Below, piece after piece: positions 18,921-27,765 of a stretch of DNA of 64,000 nucleotides. Below the pieces are notes generated by a model, which was not told the DNA's origin, did not search any database, and was given only the letters and a program-made list of their open reading frames with translations. The stretch is from Bradymonas sediminis (lineage in GTDB: Bacteria; Myxococcota_A; Bradymonadia; Bradymonadales; Bradymonadaceae). The stretch is taken from NCBI RefSeq assembly GCF_003258315.1, contig NZ_CP030032.1, positions 2,643,804 to 2,707,803 of the forward strand. The letters run 5' to 3'. The number at the start of each line of letters is the position of its first letter. The first letter of the stretch is position 1. The position numbers and the translations under genes were made by a program.

Positions 18921-19892
18921 TCAAAAGAATAGGTCGTCTTCGTGCGCCAACCAGAACTCGGCGTGTAATTTTGCGACTTCGTTATTGAGCCGCAGCTCCG
19001 GATATTTGTCGAAGTCCGCCTCGATCACTTCGCCAAGAAGGCGCTGAAAGAGCTCGCGGTCCTGGACGCCGGCGGCGGTCGCGTAAAAGCGCGCATAGAG
19101 CGCCGGGGCGACCATATTGCGGTCCCCATAGAGCTTCATCGCGCGCTCGAAATGCTCTTTTGCAAGCTCGGGGCTGCCGCCATACATCACCGGTCGGCTG
19201 CCGTAATAAACGCCGAAGAACAGATGCGCGCCGCCAAAGAAGAACTTCTCGTCGAGCTCGATGGTCCGCTGCATAATCGCCGCCACGATGGGCAGCGCCG
19301 CCACCAGATCGGTGCGATTCTGGGCCAGATTGGCCGCCGAACCCCAGCCATAGGCGGTCCAAAAAAGCCCGGGCACGTCGTCCTTGTCCATCTCTTTGAG
19401 CAGCGACTCAATGCGCTTGACGTCCAGGTTTTTCGCGGCCTTGCTGAACTCTTCATTGCCCAGAATCCGCAGCCCGTAGCGATGTGATTTCAGGTAATGA
19501 ATCACCGCGCGCTCGCGCACCGCGTCGATCTCCTCGGTCGTCGCGTCCCCGTATTCCATCTCCAAAAGGTCGTGCTCGAGGAAGGCGAATGAATAGGAGA
19601 AATACCCCTTCGCCAAGATCCGCAGCAGCTTCTTATTCTCCGGCGCGCTCGCCAAAAAACTCTCGACCGTCTTCATGCTCGCCGGGAGCGCGTCGCGCGT
19701 AAATTGCGGGTCTTCTTCGCCCTCCAGCGCGCTGCTGCCCTGCCAGAGGACGTCCGCGGTTTGGTTCACGGTGATCTTCTGAAGACTGCACCCACCCAGG
19801 GTTGTCACGAGGAGTGCGGCGAGGAGCGCGCGAATACAAAACGAGGTCGCCGGGCGCGTCGCGGGATGCGGCTTCGCCAAAAAATCGGTCAT
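18921..19892 (-). CDS. tatT: TRAP-associated TPR lipoprotein TatT
   Basis: A lipoprotein signal ends in LGGC (Cys about 35). The mature protein is helical, with the family's KRLLRILAKGY-like segment (here NKKLLRILAKGYFSYSFAF), a GWGSAANL stretch and FFGGAHLFFGVYYGSRP, typical of the TRAP transporter T-component family. The characterised treponemal TatT is a trimeric, TPR-like lipoprotein with a pore that binds the partner TatP and may feed it hydrophobic ligands. Here it is the first gene of the T-P-Q-M cluster, with a GGAG ribosome-binding site. This suggests that the transporter handles a hydrophobic substrate such as fatty acids (inference from the family, not shown). Confidence 0.88.
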   Translation of the reverse strand: MTDFLAKPHPATRPATSFCIRALLAALLVTTLGGCSLQKITVNQTADVLWQGSSALEGEEDPQFTRDALPASMKTVESFLASAPENKKLLRILAKGYFSYSFAFLEHDLLEMEYGDATTEEIDAVRERAVIHYLKSHRYGLRILGNEEFSKAAKNLDVKRIESLLKEMDKDDVPGLFWTAYGWGSAANLAQNRTDLVAALPIVAAIMQRTIELDEKFFFGGAHLFFGVYYGSRPVMYGGSPELAKEHFERAMKLYGDRNMVAPALYARFYATAAGVQDRELFQRLLGEVIEADFDKYPELRLNNEVAKLHAEFWLAHEDDLFF

Positions 19893-20048
19893 TATCTAGA
19901 CTCCAACTTACCAAATAGAGCTCGCGTGGCGAGCGTCCCTCGAAAACCACCTGGGCTTCGAGAACCATACATCAAATGATGGCCCTACTATGGCAGCCGG
20001 AGGCCCGGGCTGCAAGGCGCTGCAAGCCCAAGCGGCTTGTCCCCGACC

Positions 20049-20076
20049 AAAAAAAACGCCGGCCTAATGGCCGGCG
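20049..20076 (-). terminator. Intrinsic terminator after the Lys/Thr-tailed kinase
   Basis: Perfect 8-bp stem CGCCGGCC / GGCCGGCG with loop TAAT, followed on the minus strand by eight T. It starts about 12 bases after the kinase stop codon. Confidence 0.88.
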
Positions 20077-20087
20077 AGTTCTTCGAG

Positions 20088-21533
20088 TTATTTCTTCGTG
20101 TCCGTCTTTTTGGGTGCCGCCTTCTTCTTGGTGGTCGGCTTCTTCGTCGTGGTCTTCTTTGAGGTTGGCTTCTTCGTGGTCTTCTTTTTGGTCGTCGCCT
20201 TCTTCTTTGTTGTCTTCTTCGTCGCCGGCGCTTTCTTCTTGGTGGTCTTAGCGGGCGCGCTGACCGCAGCGCTCTGGCCGGTGATTTGATTCCACAGGCG
20301 CGCTCCGGCAGGGAAATCAAGCCAGAAGGTCATCACCACCACGATGCTCGCGATCACCAAACTAAGCAGCACAAAAAACGCAATCCAAAGGCCCTTGCCC
20401 GATTTCTTAGGCGCCTTCATCGCCTCGGTGACGCGCTGAGGCGCCGCCTGACGCGCGCCCTGCGCCATGCCAGGCGCGTCCACGGCCAACGTGGCCGGAT
20501 TATTATGATTGCCAGCCTGAGCGGCGGCCTGCTGGGCCTGTGCGAGGTTAATCTGCGCGCTCTGCGCGGCGTTCATCGGCGCCGATTTCGTGGCCACAAC
20601 GCGCGCGCCGCCGCTCGGGTCGCGCCCGTCGCCGACCTTCGCCGGGTCGATCTTGTCGATGGCATCGGCGAAGGCGAGCGCGTCCGGGAATCGCTCACTC
20701 GGCTCGTATTCCAGGGCCTTTGAGATGATCGGCCCGAGCTCACCATCGAGAATCGCCGACGGAATCACCAACTCGCCGGTGGCGTGTTTGAGCGCGCATT
20801 GCCAGGGGTTCTCGTCGTCGACCACGGTGCGCCCGGTGAGCAACTCCACCAGGACCAGCGCCATCTGGTAGACGTCCATCTCAGGGCCGACCGTCTGGGT
20901 CTGCACGTATTCAGGCGACAGATATTGCGGGGTGCCGAACATCGCGCCGGTCTGGGTCATGCGACTTTCGTCGGTCCCGCCAATATGAGCGATGCCAAAG
21001 TCGACGACTTTGAGCATCTCATTTCGGGTCCCGGGGCGACTGATAAAGAGGTTCGCGGGCTTGATATCCTTATGAACAATCCCGAGGCGATGCGCCTCGC
21101 CCAGGGCTTCGAGCGCGCCGAAGAAAAGCGGCAGCGCCCGCTCGGGCGCCATGCCGCCGTTCATCCTCACTTCTTCTTGCAGATCGTGGCCGTCCAGCAT
21201 CTCCATAATGATATAGGGCATGGCTTTGCCCTCAATCACGCCAAAATCATAAATCTCAACGACGTTGGGATGATGAATGCGCGCGGCGAGTTTGGCCTCG
21301 CGCTTGAAGCGCTCAAGGAAGGGTCCCATCTCGGCGCCAGGCGCCGTAACCGCGGCGATATTGAGCACTTTGATGGCCACCTGACGCTCGATATCGCGGT
21401 CAAAGGCGTGGAAGACGGCCGCGAAACCACCCGAGCCCAGCAATTTCACCACTTCATAGCGCCCGGCAATCACGGTGCCCGGCCCAAGACCAAGGGCAGA
21501 TTTCGAGTCGCTGGAGGATGCAATATCGTTCAT
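20088..21533 (-). CDS. Transmembrane Ser/Thr kinase with Lys/Thr-rich tail
   Basis: The kinase domain spans about residues 24-300: glycine loop GSGGFAAVF, Lys55, HKDIKPAN at 154-161 (Lys in place of the usual Arg of HRD), DFG at 178-180 and a SPEY activation segment. A Gln/Ala-rich linker precedes a membrane helix at about 383-406. The last 55 residues are almost entirely Lys, Thr and Ala/Pro in a TKK-type repeat, like histone H1-type tails. With standard topology this basic tail lies outside the membrane, where it could bind anionic wall or envelope polymers; if topology is reversed it could bind DNA. A strong terminator follows. The kinase call is secure; the tail's role is unknown. Confidence 0.92.
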   Translation of the reverse strand: MNDIASSSDSKSALGLGPGTVIAGRYEVVKLLGSGGFAAVFHAFDRDIERQVAIKVLNIAAVTAPGAEMGPFLERFKREAKLAARIHHPNVVEIYDFGVIEGKAMPYIIMEMLDGHDLQEEVRMNGGMAPERALPLFFGALEALGEAHRLGIVHKDIKPANLFISRPGTRNEMLKVVDFGIAHIGGTDESRMTQTGAMFGTPQYLSPEYVQTQTVGPEMDVYQMALVLVELLTGRTVVDDENPWQCALKHATGELVIPSAILDGELGPIISKALEYEPSERFPDALAFADAIDKIDPAKVGDGRDPSGGARVVATKSAPMNAAQSAQINLAQAQQAAAQAGNHNNPATLAVDAPGMAQGARQAAPQRVTEAMKAPKKSGKGLWIAFFVLLSLVIASIVVVMTFWLDFPAGARLWNQITGQSAAVSAPAKTTKKKAPATKKTTKKKATTKKKTTKKPTSKKTTTKKPTTKKKAAPKKTDTKK

Positions 21534-21677
21534 AATTTTGCTTAACTACGGGTGTTTGAGCCAACGAGGATGCTGAGGCAACGCGCGTCATAGTCAGCGC
21601 GAGCTTACACCGCAATGGCGCACAGTGCGAGGAAAAGAGCGTAGGGCAAAAATTTGCAGGCGGCGCGCGCCCTTGAG

Positions 21678-21700
21678 TTATTCAGCTCGAAGTTGAATAA
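21678..21700. promoter_or_regulatory. Inverted repeat TTATTCA-N9-TGAATAA
   Basis: Perfect 7-bp arms in the 254-bp divergent region between the Lys/Thr-tailed kinase (minus) and the FG-GAP-like gene (plus), about 90 bp before the latter's start. The size suits an operator for a dimeric regulator. A TTGAGT overlaps its left edge. Confidence 0.4.
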
Positions 21701-21787
21701 GCGGGCGGGTTGCCTAGTTCTATAGGACACGTAGCTGTGTCGCCCCGACGCTATATGACCATGTATTTTTCCTATCGGGTAACTCTT

Positions 21788-23137
21788 ATGCGATTCCAAA
21801 CATCAACGCCAAGGCGGCGGTTTTTCGCTCACAACCCGGCGGCCCTGGCGATGGTTCTGCTTGTTGTGTTGCCGGCGCTAAGCGCTCCGGCAACCGCCGA
21901 GGTCAACCCAAAGAGCCAGCCCAACCCAACGGGCTCAAACGAATTGGCGCGCCAAAAACTTCCTGACGACGCCCATAAATCGCCCGCAAAGCTAAAAGAT
22001 GACGCCTCACCCAGCGAGGCCCTCAGATGGCTGGCGGCCGCACAAAAGCAGAATAAACCACTTGAGGCGATACGCAAAAAACTCGTAGAGACCCGGGTCA
22101 ACGGAGTCAACGGAGTCAACGAAGCCGACGCGGCGGCATCACAAGAGCACCCTCAGGTCGACAGCGGCGACTACGATGGTGATGGGCGCCGCGATCTGGC
22201 GGTGGTGATGCCGAACCCCTGCGCCGAGGACTGCTCGGCCCAAGGCCCCGCCTGGAGCGCCTTTGTCCTCTGGGGCGACCAGAGCTGGACAGAGCTCTAC
22301 GCGGTTGAAGCACGCACGGTCGCCCTGCTCCCTCAAACCGACCTCACCGGCGACGGACTTGTCGATATCGCGCTGAGCGCGGAGACTTGCGGCGCGCATA
22401 CCTGCTTTAAGGATGTGAAAATCTATAGCGTCGCCCCTCGACCGAATAAAGGCGCCCCGTCACTTCGACTCATCTTTGATAGCCAGCGACAAAACGATAT
22501 CGCCACCCGCGGCGTCGAACTTCGAGGCGACAAAAAGCCGGCCGAAGTCACTCTATCGAGCGGCAATATCGGCTCGGTTGGCGCTGGCCCATTCCAGCGA
22601 AACCTCAGCGTGACCTATCAATGGAACCCCAAAGCACAGAAATTTAGCCAGCGCTCAAAGCGCTGGGAGAAGTCGAATCTTCGCCTGCACCGCCTCCACG
22701 ACGCGCTGAATTTTATCGCCGAGAACGAGCCCCAAAAGGCCGAAACGGCGCTGCAGGAAGTGATCGATGGGCGCGGGCTCAAAGACCTCCCGGACGCACT
22801 TAAAGGCGACGCCAAGCTCGCCGATCTGATGCGTCGACAGCTCCCGCTGGTCGCCCGCTTCGAGCTCGCGATGCTCGCCGCGGCCCAGGGAGACACCGCG
22901 CGCCTGGACGAAATCCGAAAGAAGTTAGAGGCCGACGCTCCCACCAGCCCCGCGACGGCGGCCACGCGAGAGTTCGCGCGCGCGTGGAAAAAAGACGGCG
23001 ACCTAAAGTCGGCGTGTGAAGCAGCCGCTGCCCGCTTCGCTCAAAGCACTGACAAAACATGGACGCTCACCGCGCTTCAGCTCGGCTATAACTCCCCAGT
23101 GAAATTCGACGCCGCTGGATTATGCGTGGCCAATTGA
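21788..23137 (+). CDS. Secreted FG-GAP/VCBS-like repeat protein
   Basis: The 449-residue protein has a signal peptide (about residues 1-38). Two calcium-binding-type FG-GAP motifs follow, in DSGDYDGDGRRDLAVV (about 122-137) and TDLTGDGLVDIALS (about 182-195), with a four-Cys stretch near CAEDCS and CGAHTC. The C-terminal third is helical, with TPR-like spacing. FG-GAP repeats form beta-propeller blades in integrin-like proteins; two blades alone cannot close a propeller. A short in-frame triple repeat encodes V-N-G-V-N-G-V-N-E (22097-22123). The ATG at 21788 is preferred to 21710 because the signal peptide begins there. Function unknown. Confidence 0.72.
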   Translation: MRFQTSTPRRRFFAHNPAALAMVLLVVLPALSAPATAEVNPKSQPNPTGSNELARQKLPDDAHKSPAKLKDDASPSEALRWLAAAQKQNKPLEAIRKKLVETRVNGVNGVNEADAAASQEHPQVDSGDYDGDGRRDLAVVMPNPCAEDCSAQGPAWSAFVLWGDQSWTELYAVEARTVALLPQTDLTGDGLVDIALSAETCGAHTCFKDVKIYSVAPRPNKGAPSLRLIFDSQRQNDIATRGVELRGDKKPAEVTLSSGNIGSVGAGPFQRNLSVTYQWNPKAQKFSQRSKRWEKSNLRLHRLHDALNFIAENEPQKAETALQEVIDGRGLKDLPDALKGDAKLADLMRRQLPLVARFELAMLAAAQGDTARLDEIRKKLEADAPTSPATAATREFARAWKKDGDLKSACEAAAARFAQSTDKTWTLTALQLGYNSPVKFDAAGLCVAN

Positions 23138-23199
23138 GCGACACCAACGCCCAAGCGATGAAGATAGCGAGCAGCCCCCGCCTTTGATAGAGTCCGCGC

Positions 23200-24552
23200 A
23201 TGAAGTCCTTCCCCTTAAAAACACCTCAAAATAAAGACTCCAGCTTCGGCGCCCGGTGGCGCCGCTGGACGCGTCCGCCGCGGCGACTCAGCTTCACTAC
23301 GGCGGGCAAATATTTTGTGCTCATCACCATCGGCATCGGCTTTGGCGCCATCAATACCGGCGACAACCTCCTCTTCCTTTTGCTCGGGATGATGCTCTCG
23401 CTCATCCTGGCCAGCGGCATCCTGAGCGAGACGGTGATTCGGCGCCTCCACGCCCAGCGCAACCCACCGCACCGCGTCTTCGCCGACTCCAACGCGCCCG
23501 GCACCTTTCGGGTCACCAACCCGGCGGGCTGGCCCTCGCTGAGCATCGAGGTCGCCGAGCGCAGCGCGACCGGACTCAAAGGCCCATTGGCCGGGCGAAA
23601 GATCGGCCCCCAACATATCCCCTGGTGGAAGTTCTGGCGGCGAAAGAAGCGAAAATCAAAGGACGCCGAGAGCCCGCGCACCGACGCCGCGATTGCCCAG
23701 GCCTATACAATGCGCGTCGAGGCCCGCGACCGCCAAGACCTGCCGACCCGCTATATCTTTCCGGCCCGCGGAAGATACGAACTTCCGGGGCTCGATATCA
23801 TCACGCGCTTTCCATTCGGGCTCTTCGAGAAGCGGCGCGAGCTCGACGAAGCCGCGCAGATTACGGTGTATCCGGCGGCCAGTGAGGCGCGCGAGTGGCT
23901 CTCGGATATCCACGCTCATTTTGGCGATATCACCCGCCACAAACGCGGCAGCGGCGAGGACTTCTTCGGGCTTCGCGACTACCAGCCCGGCGAAGACCAG
24001 CGGCTGATCCACTGGAAGGCCACCGCCAGGCGCGGCGAGGTCGTGGTGCGCGAGACCGAGAGCACTGAGCAGCGCAGCGTGGAGCTCTTTTTACTCAACA
24101 CCACCGGCCTTCCCGCGCAGCAGCGCCACACTGTGAACGCCGACTTCGAGGTCGGCATCCAGCGCACCTTCGGTCTTATCCAAACGCTTTTGCAGGCAGG
24201 TTGGCGTGTGGGACTTCGCACCCTCGACGCCCACCTTCCGGCCAGCAGCGCCTCGAATCATTTCGAACGCATGCTCGAGACCCTGGCCCTCATCGACCTT
24301 CGCGACGGGCACGCAACTTCGCCTGTCGGCAGCCGCGCTGCGGGCGCCAAATCAGGCGCGACGGGTCGGCCAAAAGACGCGCAGATCCTCATCGGTCTGG
24401 AGGGCCCAACCTCGCTTATCGCCGCTGATTTCGACCTGGTTCTGGCCGTCGAGAAAGGCGCGGTCTCGACCGTATTGCCGAATCATGCGGCCAAGCCTGA
24501 GGACGCGCTCCCCATGAATTCAGCGCAATCAAAAGCGGAGGAAGCCGCGTGA
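23200..24552 (+). CDS. DUF58 domain protein
   Basis: Two membrane helices lie near the N-terminus (about 36-75, with the family's GxxNTGDNLLFLLLGMMLS). A long cytoplasmic part ends with the DUF58 core at about 255-300: FFGLRDYQPGEDQRLIHWKATAR is the family signature and leads into a VWA-like fold. DUF58 proteins are nearly always next to MoxR AAA ATPases and transglutaminase-like membrane proteins, and are thought to act in assembly or metal insertion of envelope complexes. Here the transglutaminase gene overlaps its stop codon, and moxR lies two genes on in opposite orientation. Confidence 0.9.
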   Translation: MKSFPLKTPQNKDSSFGARWRRWTRPPRRLSFTTAGKYFVLITIGIGFGAINTGDNLLFLLLGMMLSLILASGILSETVIRRLHAQRNPPHRVFADSNAPGTFRVTNPAGWPSLSIEVAERSATGLKGPLAGRKIGPQHIPWWKFWRRKKRKSKDAESPRTDAAIAQAYTMRVEARDRQDLPTRYIFPARGRYELPGLDIITRFPFGLFEKRRELDEAAQITVYPAASEAREWLSDIHAHFGDITRHKRGSGEDFFGLRDYQPGEDQRLIHWKATARRGEVVVRETESTEQRSVELFLLNTTGLPAQQRHTVNADFEVGIQRTFGLIQTLLQAGWRVGLRTLDAHLPASSASNHFERMLETLALIDLRDGHATSPVGSRAAGAKSGATGRPKDAQILIGLEGPTSLIAADFDLVLAVEKGAVSTVLPNHAAKPEDALPMNSAQSKAEEAA

Positions 24553-26732
24553 ATCTCAAGATGCAACAACACCTGGCGGGGCTTCATAAGGGCGGCATCT
24601 ACGCGGTCGTGCTCATCGCATTTTTATGCGCAGCGTTTGGCGGAGGCGTCGGGGCGCTGACCGGCGCCGGCTTTATCATCGCCACGCTGGCGAGCTGGTT
24701 TACGAGTAAAAACAAGCCAGCAGACGCCACGCCCTCGCGCTGGTGGAACGTGGTGACCCTGGGCTTTATCGCCTTTACGGCCTTCCAATTATTGGCCACC
24801 TCCGAGCCCATCATCGTCGCAGCGCTCCGCTTTGTGCTGGTGCTCATCGCCATCAAATTATTCGGGCGCTTTCGCACCCGCGACGACCTGCAAATCTATG
24901 CGCTGACCCTGCTCGTTTTTGCCGCCTCGACCGCGCTCAGCCAGGACATCGTCTACGGGCTCTTCTTTGGGCTTTACGTCATCGCCGGCACCTTTAGCAT
25001 GGCCCTCTTTCACCTCAACTCCGAGGTGAACCCGGACGAGAAATCCGCTCAGCGGGTCCAAATATCGAGCAGCTCGCGCTCGCCATTTGACCGGCGCTAT
25101 ATGCTGGTGCTCGGGGCGATTAGCCTGGTCATCTTCGTGTCGAGTTTGACGATCTTTTTTGTATTCCCGCGCGTCGGCCTGGGCTTCTTCGTCAATAAAT
25201 CCCGCGACTCGATGTCTGTGACGGGCTTCTCGGATTCGGTGGAATTGGGCTCTCACGGCGCGATTCGCGACAACCCCGAAGTCGTCATGCGCGCCGAATT
25301 TCCCGACGGTCGCCCCGAGAATTATCAGAGCCTACATTGGCGCACGATGACCTTCGACCATTATAATGGTGCCACCTGGTCGCAGAGCGTCGACGACTCC
25401 GAGCGAAGCCTCCCGACCGCAAAGAAAGGCTATCAATTCACCCCGATTCAGACCGAAAAGTGGAAGCCCGCCGCGGCAGGCGGCCCGGCGCAACAGGTTG
25501 ATATTTATCTGGAACCGCTCGGGGTCAACTTGCTGCCGCGCCTGTGGCCGACCGGCAATGTGCGCTACGGAAATAACGCGTTGATGGTCTCATGGAACCC
25601 GCTTAAGGGCGGGTTCACCATCGACGCCTATAGCGACCTGCGCCACACGCTTGAGTCCGAGGTAGGCGTCGCCTATTCGATCCAGCAGCTCACCTTGCCC
25701 AACGCCGAGGAGCTGCGCGGCCAGACCTATGAGACAGAGCAGCGCCGCCCCGATGCCCAATACCTCCAGCTTCCGAACCTCTCCCAGGACTTCCTAAGCC
25801 TGGCCGAGCAGGTGAGCCGCGGCGCCGAGACGCCCTACGAAAAGGCCGAGGCGATCGTCGCGCACCTGAGCACCAGCTACGGCTATACCACCGACCTGCC
25901 GCCGGTGCGCGACGACGAGCCCATCGAGAGCTTCGTCTTCGACACCAAGCAGGGCCATTGCGAGTATTTCGCCAGCACGGCGGTGCTGATGCTTCGCGCC
26001 CGGGGCGTGCACGCCCGCCTGGTCACCGGGTTTTTGGGCGGCGCTTGGAACTCCATGGGCGGCTATCTGGGGGTGCGCCAGGGCGACGCACACGCCTGGG
26101 CCGAGGTCTACGTGCCCAATTATGGCTGGGTTCCCATCGACCCGACCCCGGCCGCCGACGTGCTACCGGTTCAGCGCGGCCCGATGGAGACCTGGCTTCG
26201 AAACGCCTACGACGCCGCGCGCCTCAACTGGATGAAATGGGTCATCGAATACGACCTTGGCGCCCAGATCGCGTTGGCGCAAAAGGCCGCGAAATTCTTT
26301 GGGTCGGGCGCGCGCTCTAACCCGGATTCTCCCCAGAAGAGCGACGACAAGTCGAAGAGCGACCTGAACCTCGGCGCCCTCGCCTACGGTATAATCTTGC
26401 TGGCGGCCCTGGCCATTTTGGTCTGGCTTAGCCGCCGTTGGCTCTTTCGCACCCAGGCGTCGAAGCTGCAGGAGATCTTCGCGCGCGTCGAGCGCGCGGG
26501 CGCCTCGGCCGGCGTCGAGCGGCGCGCCGATGAGGGGCCCGGCGTCTATCTAGAGCGACTCAGCCAGGCGTTCCCCGACGCCGCGCCCGAACTCGCCGCG
26601 CTACGCCAGCGCTACCTCACCGCCCGCTTCGGCGGGCGCGAGCCCGGCCCGATGCAGCTGGCCGGCATGCGCGAGTTGGTGGCCGCGCTCCGAAAGAAGC
26701 TGCCCAGGAAGCCGCGCGACTCCGGACGATAG
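24549..26732 (+). CDS. TgpA-like membrane transglutaminase-fold protein
   Basis: The 727-residue protein has five or six N-terminal membrane helices (about 15-225), a large extracytoplasmic region with a transglutaminase-like domain, and a final membrane helix (about 613-635) followed by a DUF4129-like cytoplasmic tail. The catalytic triad is intact: Cys in GHCEYFAS, His in DAHAWAEVY and Asp in PIDPTP. TgpA from Pseudomonas is an essential periplasmic member of this family. The GTG start overlaps the DUF58 stop and has GGAGG seven bases before it, so translation is coupled. Confidence 0.92.
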   Translation: MNLKMQQHLAGLHKGGIYAVVLIAFLCAAFGGGVGALTGAGFIIATLASWFTSKNKPADATPSRWWNVVTLGFIAFTAFQLLATSEPIIVAALRFVLVLIAIKLFGRFRTRDDLQIYALTLLVFAASTALSQDIVYGLFFGLYVIAGTFSMALFHLNSEVNPDEKSAQRVQISSSSRSPFDRRYMLVLGAISLVIFVSSLTIFFVFPRVGLGFFVNKSRDSMSVTGFSDSVELGSHGAIRDNPEVVMRAEFPDGRPENYQSLHWRTMTFDHYNGATWSQSVDDSERSLPTAKKGYQFTPIQTEKWKPAAAGGPAQQVDIYLEPLGVNLLPRLWPTGNVRYGNNALMVSWNPLKGGFTIDAYSDLRHTLESEVGVAYSIQQLTLPNAEELRGQTYETEQRRPDAQYLQLPNLSQDFLSLAEQVSRGAETPYEKAEAIVAHLSTSYGYTTDLPPVRDDEPIESFVFDTKQGHCEYFASTAVLMLRARGVHARLVTGFLGGAWNSMGGYLGVRQGDAHAWAEVYVPNYGWVPIDPTPAADVLPVQRGPMETWLRNAYDAARLNWMKWVIEYDLGAQIALAQKAAKFFGSGARSNPDSPQKSDDKSKSDLNLGALAYGIILLAALAILVWLSRRWLFRTQASKLQEIFARVERAGASAGVERRADEGPGVYLERLSQAFPDAAPELAALRQRYLTARFGGREPGPMQLAGMRELVAALRKKLPRKPRDSGR

Positions 26733-26830
26733 GTCGCAACGCCTCGAATTCGCCCTATAATTTGAGCAACAGCGCGCCTCGATGGCAGCCCTGTCGACCA
26801 GACAACCCTCATCGATTGACTCGGGACGAT

Positions 26831-27757
26831 ATGAATCACCTCAAGCTCATCTGGGCCCGCATCATGGAGGTCTACCAGGAATGGGACGAGGACGACGCGC
26901 AGACCTGGGCGGCGTCTGTCACCTTTTATACCACCTTCTCCCTGGCCCCGCTCGTGGTGCTGGCCGTGGCCATCGCCGGGTTCGTCTTCGGTGAGGACGC
27001 CGCGCGCGGCGAGCTCGCCCGGCAGCTCAACGGCATTATGGGGAGCGCGGGCGCCGAGCTGCTCCAGAGCACCATCGCCTCGGCGGGCACCCCGGGCTCC
27101 AAATCGGGCCTCATCGCCACCGTCGTCAGCCTCGGATTGCTCTTTTTCGGCGCCAGCAAGGTCTTCGGCGAGTTGCGCAGCGCGCTGAACCGCATCTGGA
27201 GCGTGCGCATCGACCCGGAGGCGAGTTGGAAGGTCACCGTGAAGAAGAAACTCGGCGGCTTTGTGATGGTCTTGTCGGTCGGATTCTTGCTGCTCGTCGC
27301 CATTATCCTGACGACCTTCCTCAAGGCGATCCTGGGCTTCATCGGCGGGGTCGCCGAGGCGAGCTGGTTCCTGAAAACGCTGAACTTCGGCGGCTCCTTT
27401 GTGGTCACGACCCTGCTATTTGGCGCGCTGTTTAAATACGTCCCCGACGTCAAGATTCAGTGGAAAGATGTTGCGTTTGGCGCGTTTTGGACGGCGGTAT
27501 TTTTCACCATCGGCAAGACCGCGCTGAGCCTCTATATCACCCACGGGAACCTGGGCTCGGGCTACGGCGCGGCGAGCTCGTTGGTCGTGTTGTTGGCCTG
27601 GATCTTCTATTCAGTGCAGATCTTCTTCGTGGGCGCCGAGTTCACGCAGGTACACGCGCGCCACCATGGTCACAAAATCGTGCCGGACAAACACGCCGTC
27701 ATGGTCGAGCTGCACTTCACCAAGCCCGGCGCTAAAACCCAGCCGCCCGAACTCTAA
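26831..27757 (+). CDS. YihY/BrkB-family inner membrane protein
   Basis: The 308-residue protein has six membrane helices and the family pattern: DDAQTWAASVTFYTTFSLAPLVV at the start, GASKVFGELRSALNRIW in the middle and SYGAASSLVVLLAWIFYSVQIFFVGAEF-like residues at the end. YihY/BrkB proteins are widespread and were once mis-assigned as RNase BN; their transport role is unproven. The ATG at 26831 is chosen because the conserved N-terminus begins there. It sits 98 bp after the transglutaminase gene and is convergent with moxR. Confidence 0.9.
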   Translation: MNHLKLIWARIMEVYQEWDEDDAQTWAASVTFYTTFSLAPLVVLAVAIAGFVFGEDAARGELARQLNGIMGSAGAELLQSTIASAGTPGSKSGLIATVVSLGLLFFGASKVFGELRSALNRIWSVRIDPEASWKVTVKKKLGGFVMVLSVGFLLLVAIILTTFLKAILGFIGGVAEASWFLKTLNFGGSFVVTTLLFGALFKYVPDVKIQWKDVAFGAFWTAVFFTIGKTALSLYITHGNLGSGYGAASSLVVLLAWIFYSVQIFFVGAEFTQVHARHHGHKIVPDKHAVMVELHFTKPGAKTQPPEL

Positions 27758-27765
27758 TCCCCCAC

